A stretch of 38,523 bases of DNA from Trebonia sp036276115 (GCA_036276115.1 DATBEM010000266.1:1-38523); one strand, 5' to 3'; numbered from the stretch's first letter, positions 1-10,108 are shown. Translations and numbers: made by a program. The notes: generated from the sequence alone by a model not told the origin.

Positions 1-3000
1 GCCATGGTGGTCGCGGCGCTCGGCGTCCTCATGGCGGGAGGCTGCTACGTCCCGCTCGACCCGGCCCACCCCGAGGCCCGGCGGCGCGACATCGCCCGCG
101 ACGCCGGGGCCGCGCTGGTCGTGGGGCCCGGCCCGGGCGCGATCGCGGTTCCCGGGCGCGGCGACGGCGCTGCCCTGGAGACCCTGAGCACCGCGGGCCC
201 GGACAACCTGGCCCACGTGCTGTTCACCTCCGGCTCGACCGGCCGGCCCAAGGGCGTCCTGACGACCCACCGCAACATCACCGACTTCATCGCCTCCTGC
301 GCGCGGTTCACCGGGGCCGGGCCGCAGACCCGCTCGCTGGGCATCGCGTCGCTCGGCTTCGACGCGGCGACGATCGACTGCTGGACGCCGCTGGCCGTCG
401 GCGGCAGCGTGCAGCTGCTCGGCGAGCGGGACCGCGACGACCCGGCGCGGCTGCAGCGCTTCATCGCCGGGCACCAGGTGAACTGGGGCTTCATCACCCC
501 GTCGGTCCTGTCCCTGCTCGACCCGGGCGAGCTGCCGCACTGGCGCGTGGTCATGTGCGGGGGCGAGGCCGTCCCGGCCGCCCTGGCCCGGCGCTGGGCC
601 ACGCCCGGGCGGCGGTTCTGGAACGCCTACGGCCCCACCGAGGCCACCGTGCTGGCCGTCGCCGGCGAGGTGACCGGGCACGGCGAGCAGGCGGTGCCGC
701 TGGGGCGCCCGCTGCCCGGCCACACGGCCCGCGTCGTGGACGGCGAGCTGCTGATCGGCGGCCCGGGCCTCGCCCGCGGCTACCTCGGCCGCCCCGGCCT
801 GACCGCCGCCCGCTTCGTGCCCGACCCGGACCCGGCCCGGCCGGGGATGCGCCTGTACCGGACCGGCGACCTGGCCCGGATCCGGGCCGACGGGCAGGTC
901 GAGTACCTGGGCCGCGACGACGGGCAGATCAAGGTCAACGGCCAGCGGATCGAGACCGGCGAGATCGAGGCGGTGCTGGCCGAGCAGGACGGCGTCGCCC
1001 AGGCGGCCGTGGTGGCGCTCCCGGGCGCGGCGGGCACGCGGGTCGTCGCCTTCGTGACGCCCGCCGACGCGCCCGGCGAGGTGCTGGCCGGGGCGGCCCG
1101 GCGGCTGACCAGCGCCATGATGCCCGCCCGGCTGGTGCGGCTGGCCGAGCTGCCGCTGGGCCCGACCGGCAAGGTCGACCGCGCCCGGCTGCGCGCGCTG
1201 GCGGCGCGCGACGCGGCCGGGGCCGGTGACGACGGCGGCGCCCGTGACGGCAGCGATGCCAGCGACGGCGACGATGCCAGCGACGGCGCTAGCGCGACTG
1301 ACGGCATCCGGGCGGGCGGCGGCCCGCTGGCGGGCGAGTCGCGGGCGGTCGCGGCGGCCTGGCAGCGGCTGCTGGGGCACCGCCCGGCCCCCGATAGCCA
1401 GTTCACGGCGGCGGGCGGCGACTCGATCACGGCCATGCGCCTGGTCGCCGCGCTGCGGGCGGAGCTCGGGCGGGACATCTCGGTCGAGGACGTCTTCGCC
1501 GGCCGCACCCCCGGCGGCATCGCCGCCCAGGTGGCGAAGGCGCCGCCGCTGGCCGGGCGGGCGCTGGCCACGGGCCACCCGCCGGCCCTCTCGCCGCCGC
1601 AGCGCCGGCTGTGGTTCACCGACCAGCTCGCGCCGGAGCAGGCCGCGTACAACATCGCGCTCGCGGAGCGGATCGGCGGCCCGCTCGACGTGGCCCGGCT
1701 GCGGGCCGCGCTGGCGGCGGTCGCCCGCCGGCACGAGATCCTGCGCTGGCGCGTCCTCGACGCCGGCGGGACGCCGCAGGCGACGTGCGACCCGCCGGGC
1801 GACGTGCCGCTGGCGGAGGTGACGCTCGGCGGCATCCCGGACGGCACGGGCTCCCCGGGCGCTACGGCCGAGGCGGAGCTGCGAGACCGGCTGGCGGCCG
1901 CCGCGCGCACGCCGTTCGACCTGGCCGCCGCCCCCCCCTGGCGGGCCACGCTCTACCGGCTCGCGCCGCAGGACCACGTCCTGGCGCTGACGTTCCACCA
2001 CATCGCCTTCGACGGCTGGTCGCAGCGGGTGCTGTACGACGACCTGGCCCGCGCGTACCAGGGCGCGGCCCTGGCGGCGGGCGCGGCCTCCTACGCCGAC
2101 TACGCCGCCTGGCGGCAGCGGCGCGACGACCAGCGGGCCGACGCCGACGTGGCGTGGTGGCGGGAGCACCTGCGGGGCGCCCCGACCGTGCTGGACCTGC
2201 CGCGCGACCATCCGCGTCCCGCCGTCGCCACCTACCGCGGGGCCCAGGCGTCGGTCGCCCTGTCCGCCGGGGCCGGCGCCGCGGTCCGCCAGCTCGCGGC
2301 CAGCCTGGCCGTCACCCCGGCGGGCGTCCTGCTCGCCGGGCTCGGGCAGCTCCTGCGGCGCTCGACGGGGAGGCCGGAAGCGGTGATCGGGGCGGTGATC
2401 GCCGACCGGCGGCTGGCCGAGCTCGATGACCAGGTCGGCTTCTTCATCGACATGATGCCGGCCCGCCTGGCGGTGGACGACGGCGCGTCGTTCGCCGAGC
2501 ACGTCCGCCGGGCCGCCGCCGAGCTGCTCGACATCGCGGCGCACCCCTCGGCCCCGGTCGAGGTGCTGGTGGACAAGCTCGGGCTGGCGCGCGACACCTC
2601 GCGGGCGCCGCTGGTCCAGGTCATGTTCAACGTGCTGAACTTCGCCGATCCGGCGCTCGCCCTGCCCGGCCTGCGGACGCGGCCCGTCGCGGTCGACAAG
2701 CCCGGCTCGCCGCTGGACATGACCGTCTACGCCCTCGAACGCGACGGCCGCCTCGCCATCGACCTGCTCTACAACCCCGACCTGTTCACTCGCGAGCGCG
2801 TCACCGCGCTGCTGGCGGACTACGCGGCCCTGCTCGGCGCCTTCGCCACGGACCCGTGGGCACCGGTCGCCGGCGTGGCCGCCGGGCGGCCGGCGGTGCT
2901 CCCGGTGCCGCCGGGCGCGATGACCGTGCGCGCGCCCGCGCCGGCGCCGGGCGACTCGTCCGGGGCCGGCCCGGCCGCCGCGGACGTGGCCGGGGCCGAG

Positions 3001-3354
3001 GCGGCCGTCGCCGCCGTGTGGCGCGAGGTGCTGGGGCGGGCGGCAATCGGGCCGGGCGACAACTTCTTCGACGTCGGCGGCACGTCGCTCGCCCTGACGA
3101 TGGTCCGCGCGCGGCTGTCGGCCCAGTTCGGCCGCCCGCTGAAGATCGTCGACCTGTTCCGCCACCCGACCATCAGGTCGCTGGCCGCGTTCCTCGGGCG
3201 CGCGGCCCCCGGCCCGGACGACCCCGGGCCGGGCAGCGGCCTGGACCAGGTCCACCAGCGCGTCGCGGCCCGGCGCGAGCGGGCGGCCCGCCGGGGACGC
3301 CGGCTCCCGGGCGGACCCGGTACACCACCTGACCAGCGAGGAGATCAAGCATGA
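1..3354 (+). CDS. Non-ribosomal peptide synthetase, A-PCP-C-PCP (5' truncated)
   Basis: The reading frame is open to the left edge, so the N-terminus lies outside the window. Visible in order: an adenylation domain from about motif A2 (CYVPLDP near residue 15), A3 FTSGSTGRPKGV (~75), A5 NAYGPTEAT (~205), A7/A8 YRTGDL and GRDDGQIKVNGQRIETGEIE (~285-325), A10 GPTGKVDRARL (~385); a carrier domain with GGDSITAM (~470); a condensation domain with SPPQRRLWFTDQL (~530) and an intact HHIAFDGWS (~665); and a second carrier with GGTSLAL (~1025). A basic tail follows that could dock to the next protein. My hand alignment of the A-domain pocket reads roughly D-A-I-G-V-C-A-V-L plus the conserved K; I do not recognise a substrate from it. 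The second carrier has no adenylation domain of its own here. A D/G/S/A-rich linker of about 35 residues separates A from PCP. The stop overlaps the PKS start (ATGA). Confidence 0.93.
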   Translation, partial: AMVVAALGVLMAGGCYVPLDPAHPEARRRDIARDAGAALVVGPGPGAIAVPGRGDGAALETLSTAGPDNLAHVLFTSGSTGRPKGVLTTHRNITDFIASCARFTGAGPQTRSLGIASLGFDAATIDCWTPLAVGGSVQLLGERDRDDPARLQRFIAGHQVNWGFITPSVLSLLDPGELPHWRVVMCGGEAVPAALARRWATPGRRFWNAYGPTEATVLAVAGEVTGHGEQAVPLGRPLPGHTARVVDGELLIGGPGLARGYLGRPGLTAARFVPDPDPARPGMRLYRTGDLARIRADGQVEYLGRDDGQIKVNGQRIETGEIEAVLAEQDGVAQAAVVALPGAAGTRVVAFVTPADAPGEVLAGAARRLTSAMMPARLVRLAELPLGPTGKVDRARLRALAARDAAGAGDDGGARDGSDASDGDDASDGASATDGIRAGGGPLAGESRAVAAAWQRLLGHRPAPDSQFTAAGGDSITAMRLVAALRAELGRDISVEDVFAGRTPGGIAAQVAKAPPLAGRALATGHPPALSPPQRRLWFTDQLAPEQAAYNIALAERIGGPLDVARLRAALAAVARRHEILRWRVLDAGGTPQATCDPPGDVPLAEVTLGGIPDGTGSPGATAEAELRDRLAAAARTPFDLAAAPPWRATLYRLAPQDHVLALTFHHIAFDGWSQRVLYDDLARAYQGAALAAGAASYADYAAWRQRRDDQRADADVAWWREHLRGAPTVLDLPRDHPRPAVATYRGAQASVALSAGAGAAVRQLAASLAVTPAGVLLAGLGQLLRRSTGRPEAVIGAVIADRRLAELDDQVGFFIDMMPARLAVDDGASFAEHVRRAAAELLDIAAHPSAPVEVLVDKLGLARDTSRAPLVQVMFNVLNFADPALALPGLRTRPVAVDKPGSPLDMTVYALERDGRLAIDLLYNPDLFTRERVTALLADYAALLGAFATDPWAPVAGVAAGRPAVLPVPPGAMTVRAPAPAPGDSSGAGPAAADVAGAEAAVAAVWREVLGRAAIGPGDNFFDVGGTSLALTMVRARLSAQFGRPLKIVDLFRHPTIRSLAAFLGRAAPGPDDPGPGSGLDQVHQRVAARRERAARRGRRLPGGPGTPPDQRGDQA

Positions 3355-6300
3355 CCGACCCGGCGCAGGCCGAGCCAATCGCGATCGTCGGGCTGGCGGT
3401 GCGCGTCCCCGGCGCGGCCGGCGAGCGGCAGTTCTGGCGCAACCTGATGGACGGGGTGGAGTCGGTCAGCCGCTTCACCCGCGCCGAGCAGCTGGCCCGC
3501 GGGGCCAGGCCCGAGGAGGTGGACGACCCGAACTGGGTCAGCGCCGCGCCCGTCATCGCGGACTTCGACCACTTCGACGCCGCCTACTTCGCGATGACGC
3601 CGCGCGAGGCGGAGATCACCGACCCGCAGCACCGCCTGCTGCTGGAGGCCTGCCACGACACGCTGGAGGACGCCGGGTACGACCCGGCCCGCTTCGAGGG
3701 CGCCATCGGCGTCTACGCCGGCAGTGGCGGCAACGGCTACATGTGGCAGAACGTGGTCCGCAACGCCGCCGTCATGGCCGCCCAGTCCGGCGGCATCAGC
3801 GTCCTGACCGGCAACCAGCCCTCGTACCTGGCGACCAGCGTCTCCTACAAGCTCGACCTGCGCGGGCCGAGCCTCACCGTGCACACCGCCTGCTCCACCT
3901 CGCTGGTGGCGATGCACCTGGCGTGCGAGGCGCTGCGAGGCGGCGAGTGCGACATGGCGCTGGCGGGCGGGGTGAACATCGAGATGCCGCACGGCATCGG
4001 CTACGTCGGGGTGGACGGCTTCACCTCCGGCAGCGGGCACTGCCGGCCGTTCGACGCCGGCGCGGACGGCACCGTCTGGGGCAGCGGCCTGGGCGTCGTG
4101 CTGCTCAAGCGGCTATCGGACGCGACCGCGGCCGGCGACCGGATCCGGGCGGTCGTGCTCGGCAACGCCATCAACAACGACGGCGCGAGCAAGGTCGGGT
4201 TCTCCGCCCCGAGCGTCGAGGGCCAGGTCGCCGTGCTCGCCGAGGCCGTCGGCGTGGCCGGGGTGGACCCGCGCTCGATCTCCTACCTGGAGGCGCACGG
4301 CACCGGCACCGCGATGGGCGACCCGATCGAGGTCAGTGCCCTGCGCGCGGTCTACGGGACGGGCGCCGGCGATCGCGGCTGGTGCGGCGTCGGCTCGGTC
4401 AAGTCGAACATCGGGCACCTGAGCCAGGCGGCCGGCGTGGTGTCGGTCATCAAGACGGTGCTGGCGATGGAGCACGGGTTCATTCCCCCGACCATCAACT
4501 TCGAGCAGGCCAACCCGGCGATCGACTTCGACGACTCGCCGTTCACCGTCGTGACCAAGCCCGTCGCCTGGGACCCCGGCCCGGCCCCGCGCCGGGCAGG
4601 CGTCAGCTCGTTCGGCGTCGGCGGGACCAACGCGCACCTGGTGCTCCAGGAGGCGCCCGCCGCGCCCCGGCCGCCCGCGGCGGACCGCGACGGCGCCCGC
4701 CCGGCCCGGCTGCTGCCGGTCTCGGCCCGCACGCCGACGGCGCTGGCCGCCAGCGTGGAACGGCTCGCGGACCACCTGGCGAGCCACCCCGGCCTGGACC
4801 TCGGCGACGTCGCCCGCACCCTGCAGGCCGGCCGCCGCCGCCACCCGCATCGCGCCGTCGTCGTCGCCCGCGACGCCGAGGACGCGGCCGAGGCGCTGCG
4901 CGAGCCGCGCCGCCGCCAGGCCGGGCAGGCCGGCCTTACCCCGCCGGACGTCGCGTTCCTGTTCCCCGGCCAGGGGGCGCAGTACGCCGGGATGGGCGCT
5001 GAGCTCTACCGGACCGAGCTGGCGTACCGGGCGGCGGTGGACGAGTGCGCGGGCCTCCTCGGCCTTGACCTGGACATCCGGCGGCCGATGTTCGGCGCGG
5101 GGGCGGGCGACGACGCCCTGCTGCGCGAGACCCGGTACGCCCAGCCCGCGCTGTTCGTGACCGAGTACGCGCTCGCCCGCCTGCTGGAGTCCTGGGGCGT
5201 GCGCCCGTCGGCCATGATCGGCCACTCGGTCGGCGAGTACGTCGCGGCCACGCTGGCCGGCGTCTTCGAGCTGCGCGACGCGCTCACGCTGATCCGCGCG
5301 CGGGGACAGCTGATGCAGTCACTGCCGCCGGGCGCGATGCTCGCCGTCCGCACGGGCGAGGCGGACCTGGCCGCGCGGCTGCCCGCCGGCCTGGACCTGG
5401 CGGGGGTGAACGCGCCCGGCAGCTGCGTCGTGGCCGGGCCGGAGCCGGAGGTGGCCCGGTTCGCCCGCGAGCTGACGGCGTCCGGGATCACCTGCACGAC
5501 GCTGCGCACGTCGCACGCCTTCCACTCGGCGATGACGGAGCCGGTCCTGGCCGAGTTCACCGCCCTGGCGGCGGCGGTCCCGCGCCGCGCCCCGCGGCTG
5601 CGCTTCGCCTCCAACGTCAGCGGGACGTGGATCACCGGCGAGCAGGCGACGGACCCGGCCTACTGGGCCCGGCACCTGCGGCAGGCGGTGCGCTTCGGCG
5701 ACTGCGTGGCGACGCTGCTGGCCGGCGGCCCGGCCCTCATGCTCGAGTGCGGGCCGGGCCGCCAGCTGGCCGGGGCGGCCCGCGCGCAGGTCCCGGCCGG
5801 GTTCCCGGCCCCGCTGCAGGCGCTGCCCGGCCCGGGCGACCGGCTCGGGGAGGCCGAGACGCTGCTGGCGGCGGCGGGCGCCCTGTGGGTCGCGGGCGCC
5901 GGCGTTGACGTGCCGGTCGAGGACGCGCGCCGGGTCCAGCTCCCGCTCTACCCCTTCGAGCGCACGCGGCACTTCGTCGCCCCCGACCCGGTCGCCCCGG
6001 GCGCGGCCGCCGCGGCCGGAACCGCCGGCGCCGCGGCCGGGCAGGGCGGGCCCGCGGGCCCGCAGCCGCTTGAGCGCTGGTTCTCCGTCCCGGTGTGGCG
6101 GCAGCTTGGCCCCGGCGCGGCGGCCGGGCCCTTCGGGCCCTGCCTGGCCTTCTGCGCCGATGGGGCCCTGCCCGAGGCCTTGCGGGCGGCGGGCGCCGAC
6201 GTGATCGAGGTCCGCCCGGGCAGCGCCTTCTCGTCGGCTGGCGGCCGCTTCACGGTCCGCCCGGGGCAGCGCGAGGACTACGACGCCCTGATCGGCGCGC

Positions 6301-8813
6301 TCGGCGACCGCCTGCCCAAGCGGATCGTCCATGCCCTCGCGCTCGCGGGCACGCCCGCCGGGACCGACATCGACGCCGCCTGGGCCGCCCAGGACGACGG
6401 CTTCTTCAGCCTCCTGGGGCTCGTGCAGGCGCTGGCGGCGGCCGGAGCCGCCGACGGCACCCGCCTGGACGTCATCTCCGCCGGCACCCGGGACGTGGGC
6501 GGCGGCGACCTGACCCGGCCCGAGCATGCCACGCTGGCGGGCATCGTCCGTGTCCTGCCGCTGGAAACGCCCGGCCTGGCCCTCCGCCACATCGACCTGG
6601 CGGACGGCGCTGACGGTGCCGGCGCCGCGGCCGGCGCCGTCAGCGAGCTCCGGCAGGCCGGGCCGCCGGAGGTCGCCCTGCGCGGCGAGCGCCGCTGGGG
6701 CCTGGACTACGAGCAGCTCGACCTCGCGGCGCCCGGCCAGGAGGCGATCCGCACGGGCGGCTGCTACGTGATCACCGGCGGCCTCGGCGGCCTCGGGATC
6801 ACCCTGGCCGAGGACCTCGCCGTCCGCGCGCGGGCCAGCCTCGTCCTGGTGACCCGCTCCGGCCTCCCGCCCCGCGAGGAATGGGACGCCCTGCTCGCGG
6901 GGCGCGGCGGGGCCGGCCGGGCTGGCCGGGCGATGCGCGCCATCCGCCGGATGGAGCGAGCCGGCGCGCGGGTGCTCGTCGCCGCCGCCGACGTCACCAG
7001 CCCCGAGGAGCTGGGCCGGGTCCGGGCCGACGCCGAGGCCGCGTTCGGCCCGGTGCACGGCATCGTCCACGCGGCCGGGGTGCCCGGCGGCGGGCTGGCC
7101 GAGGTCAGGGACAGGGCCGCCGCGCGGGCGGTCCTCGCCCCGAAGCTGGCCGGCACGCTCGCCCTGCGGCTCGCCTTCGCCGGCGCGGCACTCGACTTCG
7201 TCGCCCTGTGCTCGTCGGTCACCGCCGTGTCGGGCGACTTCGGCCAGGTTGACTACTGCGCGGCCAACGCGTTCCTCGACGCCTACGCGCGGGCGGACCG
7301 GGGCTGGGCCGCCCGCGTCGTCGCCCACGACTGGGGCGGCTGGTCCGAGGTCGGCATGGCGGCCGAGGTGGCGGCGCCGGCCGCGGTCCGCGGCGAGCAG
7401 GCCGCCGTCGCCGAGCCCGTCGACCATCCGATCCTCACCAGCCGGTCCGGCCGCGAGTGCCGGGGACTGGTCTCCGCGTCCGCGCACTGGGTCCTGGACC
7501 AGCACCGGATCGGCGGCGTCGCGGTCATGCCGGGGACCGGGCACCTGGAGGCGGTCCGGGCGGCCGTCGCCGCGTGCCTGCCCGCGCCGGGCCCGGAGCA
7601 CGTGGTGGAGCTGCGCGACGTGGCGTTCCGCCAGCCGTTCGCCGTTCCCGGCGTCGCCGAGTACCGGGTGACGCTAGCCGACGGCGAGTTCGCCGTCGCC
7701 AGCCGCGCGGCCGGGCGCACGCGGCTGCACGCGAGCGGGTCGGCGGGCTGGGCCGAGCCCGGGCCGGCCGGCGTCCTCGACGTCGCCGCGGTCATGGCCC
7801 GGTGCGCTCCCGTGGGAACCGACGGCGACCCCGGCCCGGGCGGGCGCACCAGCATGGTCACGTTCGGCCCGCGCTGGGGCGTGCTCGCGGGGCACTTCGC
7901 CGGCGCGGGCGAGGAGCTCGCGTTCATCAAGGCCGAGCCGCCCGAGGCGGGCGGCGCCCCCGGGATGGCAGGCGGCCCCGGGCAGTGGTGGCTCGACCCG
8001 GCCTGGCTCGACGTGGCGACCGCGTTCGGGCGCGGGCGCGGGTCCGGCTCCTACCTGCCGCTGGGCTACGGGCGGGTCGTCGTCCGCGCCCCGCTCCCGC
8101 CGTCGTTCTACAGCCACCTGCGCTACCGCGGCGACGACGGCGGCGAGATCGTCACCGCCGACCTCACGCTGGGCGACGAGTCCGGCCGCGTGCTGGTCGA
8201 GATCAGCGACTTCACGCTCCGCCGGGTCGACCCGCAGGCGGTCGCGGGCGACCTGGCCGACGACGGCGAGCCCGCGCCGGGCGGGCCGCCAGCGCCGGCG
8301 GCCGGGGGGACGCGGATCGCCCCCGTGGACGGGGCCGAGGCCTTCCGGCGGGCGCTCGGCGACCGCCTCGGGCCGCAGGTCGTCATCAGCCCGGTGCCGG
8401 TGGCGGACCTGTTCGCCCGGCGCGTCACCACCCGCGAGCTAGCCGCCGAGGCCGCCCAGGACGCGAGCACCGAGCCGGCCCCCGGCCCGGTGCTGGCCGG
8501 GGCGGGCGAGTTCACCGCCCCCCGCCCGGGCCTGGAGGCGTCCCTGGCGGCGCTGTGGACGTCGGTCCTCGGCGTCGAGCAGGTCGGGGCCGACCAGGAC
8601 TTCTTCAGCCTCGGCGGCAACTCGCTGGTCGCGATCCAGCTGATCGCCCAGATCCGCAAGGCCGAGGGGGTCCGGCTGCCGATCCGCGTCCTGTTCGAGG
8701 CGCCGACCGTCGCCCTGCTGGCCGCCCGCATCGAGGAGCTGCGCGAGGCGGCGCGGGCGAAGGCGGCCGACGACGGCGTCCCCACCGTGGCGATCCCGAA
8801 GCTCAAGCGCTAG
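3351..8813 (+). CDS. Type I modular polyketide synthase, KS-AT-KR-DH-ACP
   Basis: An 1820-residue single module that extends the chain handed over by the NRPS. Domains: KS ~8-430 (active-site motif VHTACSTSL, then EAHGTGTAMGDP and KSNIGHLSQAAG); AT ~533-830 (FLFPGQGAQYAGMG, GHSVGEY ~623, HAFH ~721, which indicates malonyl-CoA); a KR structural subdomain and KR ~900-1335 (GGLGGLG ~1140, catalytic Ser in LCSSVT ~1287, Tyr in VDYCAANAF ~1300, no LDD motif); DH ~1355-1650 (H-x3-G-x4-P intact in QHRIGGVAVMP ~1380; second motif LDPAWLDVATAF keeps Asp but lacks the usual Gln/His); ACP ~1725-1795 (GGNSLVAIQL). KR lies before DH, the reverse of the usual actinomycete order. The start ATG overlaps the NRPS stop and follows a GAGGAG ribosome-binding site. 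With both KR and DH acting, the product would be an alpha,beta-unsaturated unit. Confidence 0.93.
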   Translation: MTDPAQAEPIAIVGLAVRVPGAAGERQFWRNLMDGVESVSRFTRAEQLARGARPEEVDDPNWVSAAPVIADFDHFDAAYFAMTPREAEITDPQHRLLLEACHDTLEDAGYDPARFEGAIGVYAGSGGNGYMWQNVVRNAAVMAAQSGGISVLTGNQPSYLATSVSYKLDLRGPSLTVHTACSTSLVAMHLACEALRGGECDMALAGGVNIEMPHGIGYVGVDGFTSGSGHCRPFDAGADGTVWGSGLGVVLLKRLSDATAAGDRIRAVVLGNAINNDGASKVGFSAPSVEGQVAVLAEAVGVAGVDPRSISYLEAHGTGTAMGDPIEVSALRAVYGTGAGDRGWCGVGSVKSNIGHLSQAAGVVSVIKTVLAMEHGFIPPTINFEQANPAIDFDDSPFTVVTKPVAWDPGPAPRRAGVSSFGVGGTNAHLVLQEAPAAPRPPAADRDGARPARLLPVSARTPTALAASVERLADHLASHPGLDLGDVARTLQAGRRRHPHRAVVVARDAEDAAEALREPRRRQAGQAGLTPPDVAFLFPGQGAQYAGMGAELYRTELAYRAAVDECAGLLGLDLDIRRPMFGAGAGDDALLRETRYAQPALFVTEYALARLLESWGVRPSAMIGHSVGEYVAATLAGVFELRDALTLIRARGQLMQSLPPGAMLAVRTGEADLAARLPAGLDLAGVNAPGSCVVAGPEPEVARFARELTASGITCTTLRTSHAFHSAMTEPVLAEFTALAAAVPRRAPRLRFASNVSGTWITGEQATDPAYWARHLRQAVRFGDCVATLLAGGPALMLECGPGRQLAGAARAQVPAGFPAPLQALPGPGDRLGEAETLLAAAGALWVAGAGVDVPVEDARRVQLPLYPFERTRHFVAPDPVAPGAAAAAGTAGAAAGQGGPAGPQPLERWFSVPVWRQLGPGAAAGPFGPCLAFCADGALPEALRAAGADVIEVRPGSAFSSAGGRFTVRPGQREDYDALIGALGDRLPKRIVHALALAGTPAGTDIDAAWAAQDDGFFSLLGLVQALAAAGAADGTRLDVISAGTRDVGGGDLTRPEHATLAGIVRVLPLETPGLALRHIDLADGADGAGAAAGAVSELRQAGPPEVALRGERRWGLDYEQLDLAAPGQEAIRTGGCYVITGGLGGLGITLAEDLAVRARASLVLVTRSGLPPREEWDALLAGRGGAGRAGRAMRAIRRMERAGARVLVAAADVTSPEELGRVRADAEAAFGPVHGIVHAAGVPGGGLAEVRDRAAARAVLAPKLAGTLALRLAFAGAALDFVALCSSVTAVSGDFGQVDYCAANAFLDAYARADRGWAARVVAHDWGGWSEVGMAAEVAAPAAVRGEQAAVAEPVDHPILTSRSGRECRGLVSASAHWVLDQHRIGGVAVMPGTGHLEAVRAAVAACLPAPGPEHVVELRDVAFRQPFAVPGVAEYRVTLADGEFAVASRAAGRTRLHASGSAGWAEPGPAGVLDVAAVMARCAPVGTDGDPGPGGRTSMVTFGPRWGVLAGHFAGAGEELAFIKAEPPEAGGAPGMAGGPGQWWLDPAWLDVATAFGRGRGSGSYLPLGYGRVVVRAPLPPSFYSHLRYRGDDGGEIVTADLTLGDESGRVLVEISDFTLRRVDPQAVAGDLADDGEPAPGGPPAPAAGGTRIAPVDGAEAFRRALGDRLGPQVVISPVPVADLFARRVTTRELAAEAAQDASTEPAPGPVLAGAGEFTAPRPGLEASLAALWTSVLGVEQVGADQDFFSLGGNSLVAIQLIAQIRKAEGVRLPIRVLFEAPTVALLAARIEELREAARAKAADDGVPTVAIPKLKR

Positions 8814-8824
8814 AAGGGGCCGAC

Positions 8825-10108
8825 GTGAGCACTGTCTTCCTCGTCCAGAACGAGCCGAGCCCGTGGGTGCCCGTCGTGGCCGACCGGGTCCGCGCCCGGG
8901 GGCACCGGCCGGTGCTGCTGTCGGCGCCGCTGGCCGCCGGCCAGCGGCTCGCGGCCGCCAAGGCGGTCGACGAGGTCGTCGAGATGGCCGACGTCGCCGA
9001 CCCGGAGGCCCTGGCGGCCACGGCCCGGGAGCTGGCGGGTGACGCCCGGATCCTGACGTTCTCCGACAACGCCATGGTGGCCACGGCCCAGGCGGCCGAG
9101 CTGCTCGGCGTGGCCCGGGTCCCGGCGTCGGTGCTGGCGGGCATCCGCAACAAGTTCGCCGCCCGGCAGGCCATGGCGGCCGCCGGGCTCCCCCATCCGC
9201 GCTTCGCGCTCCTGCACGGCGCCGGGGACGCCGCCAGGGTCGCCGAGGCGGTCGGCCTGCCCGCGATCGTCAAGCCCGTCAACGGGGTGGCCAGCCACCT
9301 GGTCAGCGTCGCGAGGACGGCCGGCGAGCTCGCCGCGGCCTACGAGCGAGCGGTCGCCGCCCTGCCCGGCACGATGGCGGGCCTGTACGACCGGCGGATC
9401 GGCGACCTCGACCCGGCCCGGTCCCTGCTGGTCGAGGGCCAGCTCCAGGGGAGCGAGTACGCGGTGGACATCGTCGTGCGAGGCGGCGTGGCCGAGACGC
9501 TCGCGCTCCTGGGCAAGCCGGGCATGGACGAGACGTTCCTCGAGCGCCTCATGGTGAGCCCGCCGTTCGGCCTGCCCCCCGGGCTCGACGCCTCGCTGCG
9601 CCGGGCGGCTACCGACGCGGCCCTGGCCCTGGGCCTGGATGACTCCGTCGCCCACGTCGAGCTCATTGACGACGCCGAGCTCGGGCCCACGGTCGTGGAG
9701 GTGAACGCCGGGCGTCCCGGCGGCGGGCTCGTGTTCGTGATCGACGAGCTCACCACCGGGGTCGACCCGTTCGCCGAGGCCGTGGCGGCCGCGCTCGGCG
9801 AGCCGCGCCCGCCCCGGACGCCGCCGAAGCTGACGATCCCGATCGCGCACTGCATCGTCTTCGGCACCGGCCGGGGGCGCCTTAAGTCGATCGTCGGCCT
9901 TGATGAGCTCACGCGAGCGCCGGAGGTCCTCCAGGTCGTCCCCACGGCGGAACCAGGCCAGGTTCTCAGCGACGACCACGAGGTTCTCGTCGTGAACGTG
10001 CTCCTGGCCGGGTTCGGCGACGAGGAGGAACTGCTCGCGGCGCACCAGGAAGTCCAGGAGAGCATCCGGCTGGAGACTGAGCCGGCCGAAGGGAGCACGA
10101 CCCGATGA
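8825..10108 (+). CDS. ATP-grasp carboxylate-amine ligase, first tandem copy
   Basis: A 427-residue ATP-grasp protein. It has a Rossmann-like N-terminal region starting STVFLVQNEPSPWVP, the lid/ATP-site region around AGIRNKFAARQAM and GLPAIVKPVNG, and a metal-binding EVNAGRPGG near residue 300. The family activates a carboxylate as an acyl phosphate and couples it to an amine, so this enzyme may attach or join amino-acid units to the hybrid peptide-polyketide. The GTG start is chosen because AGAAGGGG lies about 8 bases upstream, 11 bases after the PKS stop; the same frame is open further upstream only as a shadow of the PKS. The stop overlaps the next start (ATGA). It is a clear paralogue of the following gene; a 32-base stretch around the AGIRNKFAAR codons is identical in both. 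Substrates cannot be read from sequence. Confidence 0.85.
   Translation: MSTVFLVQNEPSPWVPVVADRVRARGHRPVLLSAPLAAGQRLAAAKAVDEVVEMADVADPEALAATARELAGDARILTFSDNAMVATAQAAELLGVARVPASVLAGIRNKFAARQAMAAAGLPHPRFALLHGAGDAARVAEAVGLPAIVKPVNGVASHLVSVARTAGELAAAYERAVAALPGTMAGLYDRRIGDLDPARSLLVEGQLQGSEYAVDIVVRGGVAETLALLGKPGMDETFLERLMVSPPFGLPPGLDASLRRAATDAALALGLDDSVAHVELIDDAELGPTVVEVNAGRPGGGLVFVIDELTTGVDPFAEAVAAALGEPRPPRTPPKLTIPIAHCIVFGTGRGRLKSIVGLDELTRAPEVLQVVPTAEPGQVLSDDHEVLVVNVLLAGFGDEEELLAAHQEVQESIRLETEPAEGSTTR

Noticed and set aside
5319..7601. 760-codon - strand ORF inside the PKS
   Set aside because: Antisense to AT-KR-DH coding sequence with intact PKS motifs; Arg/Gly/Ala-rich shadow.
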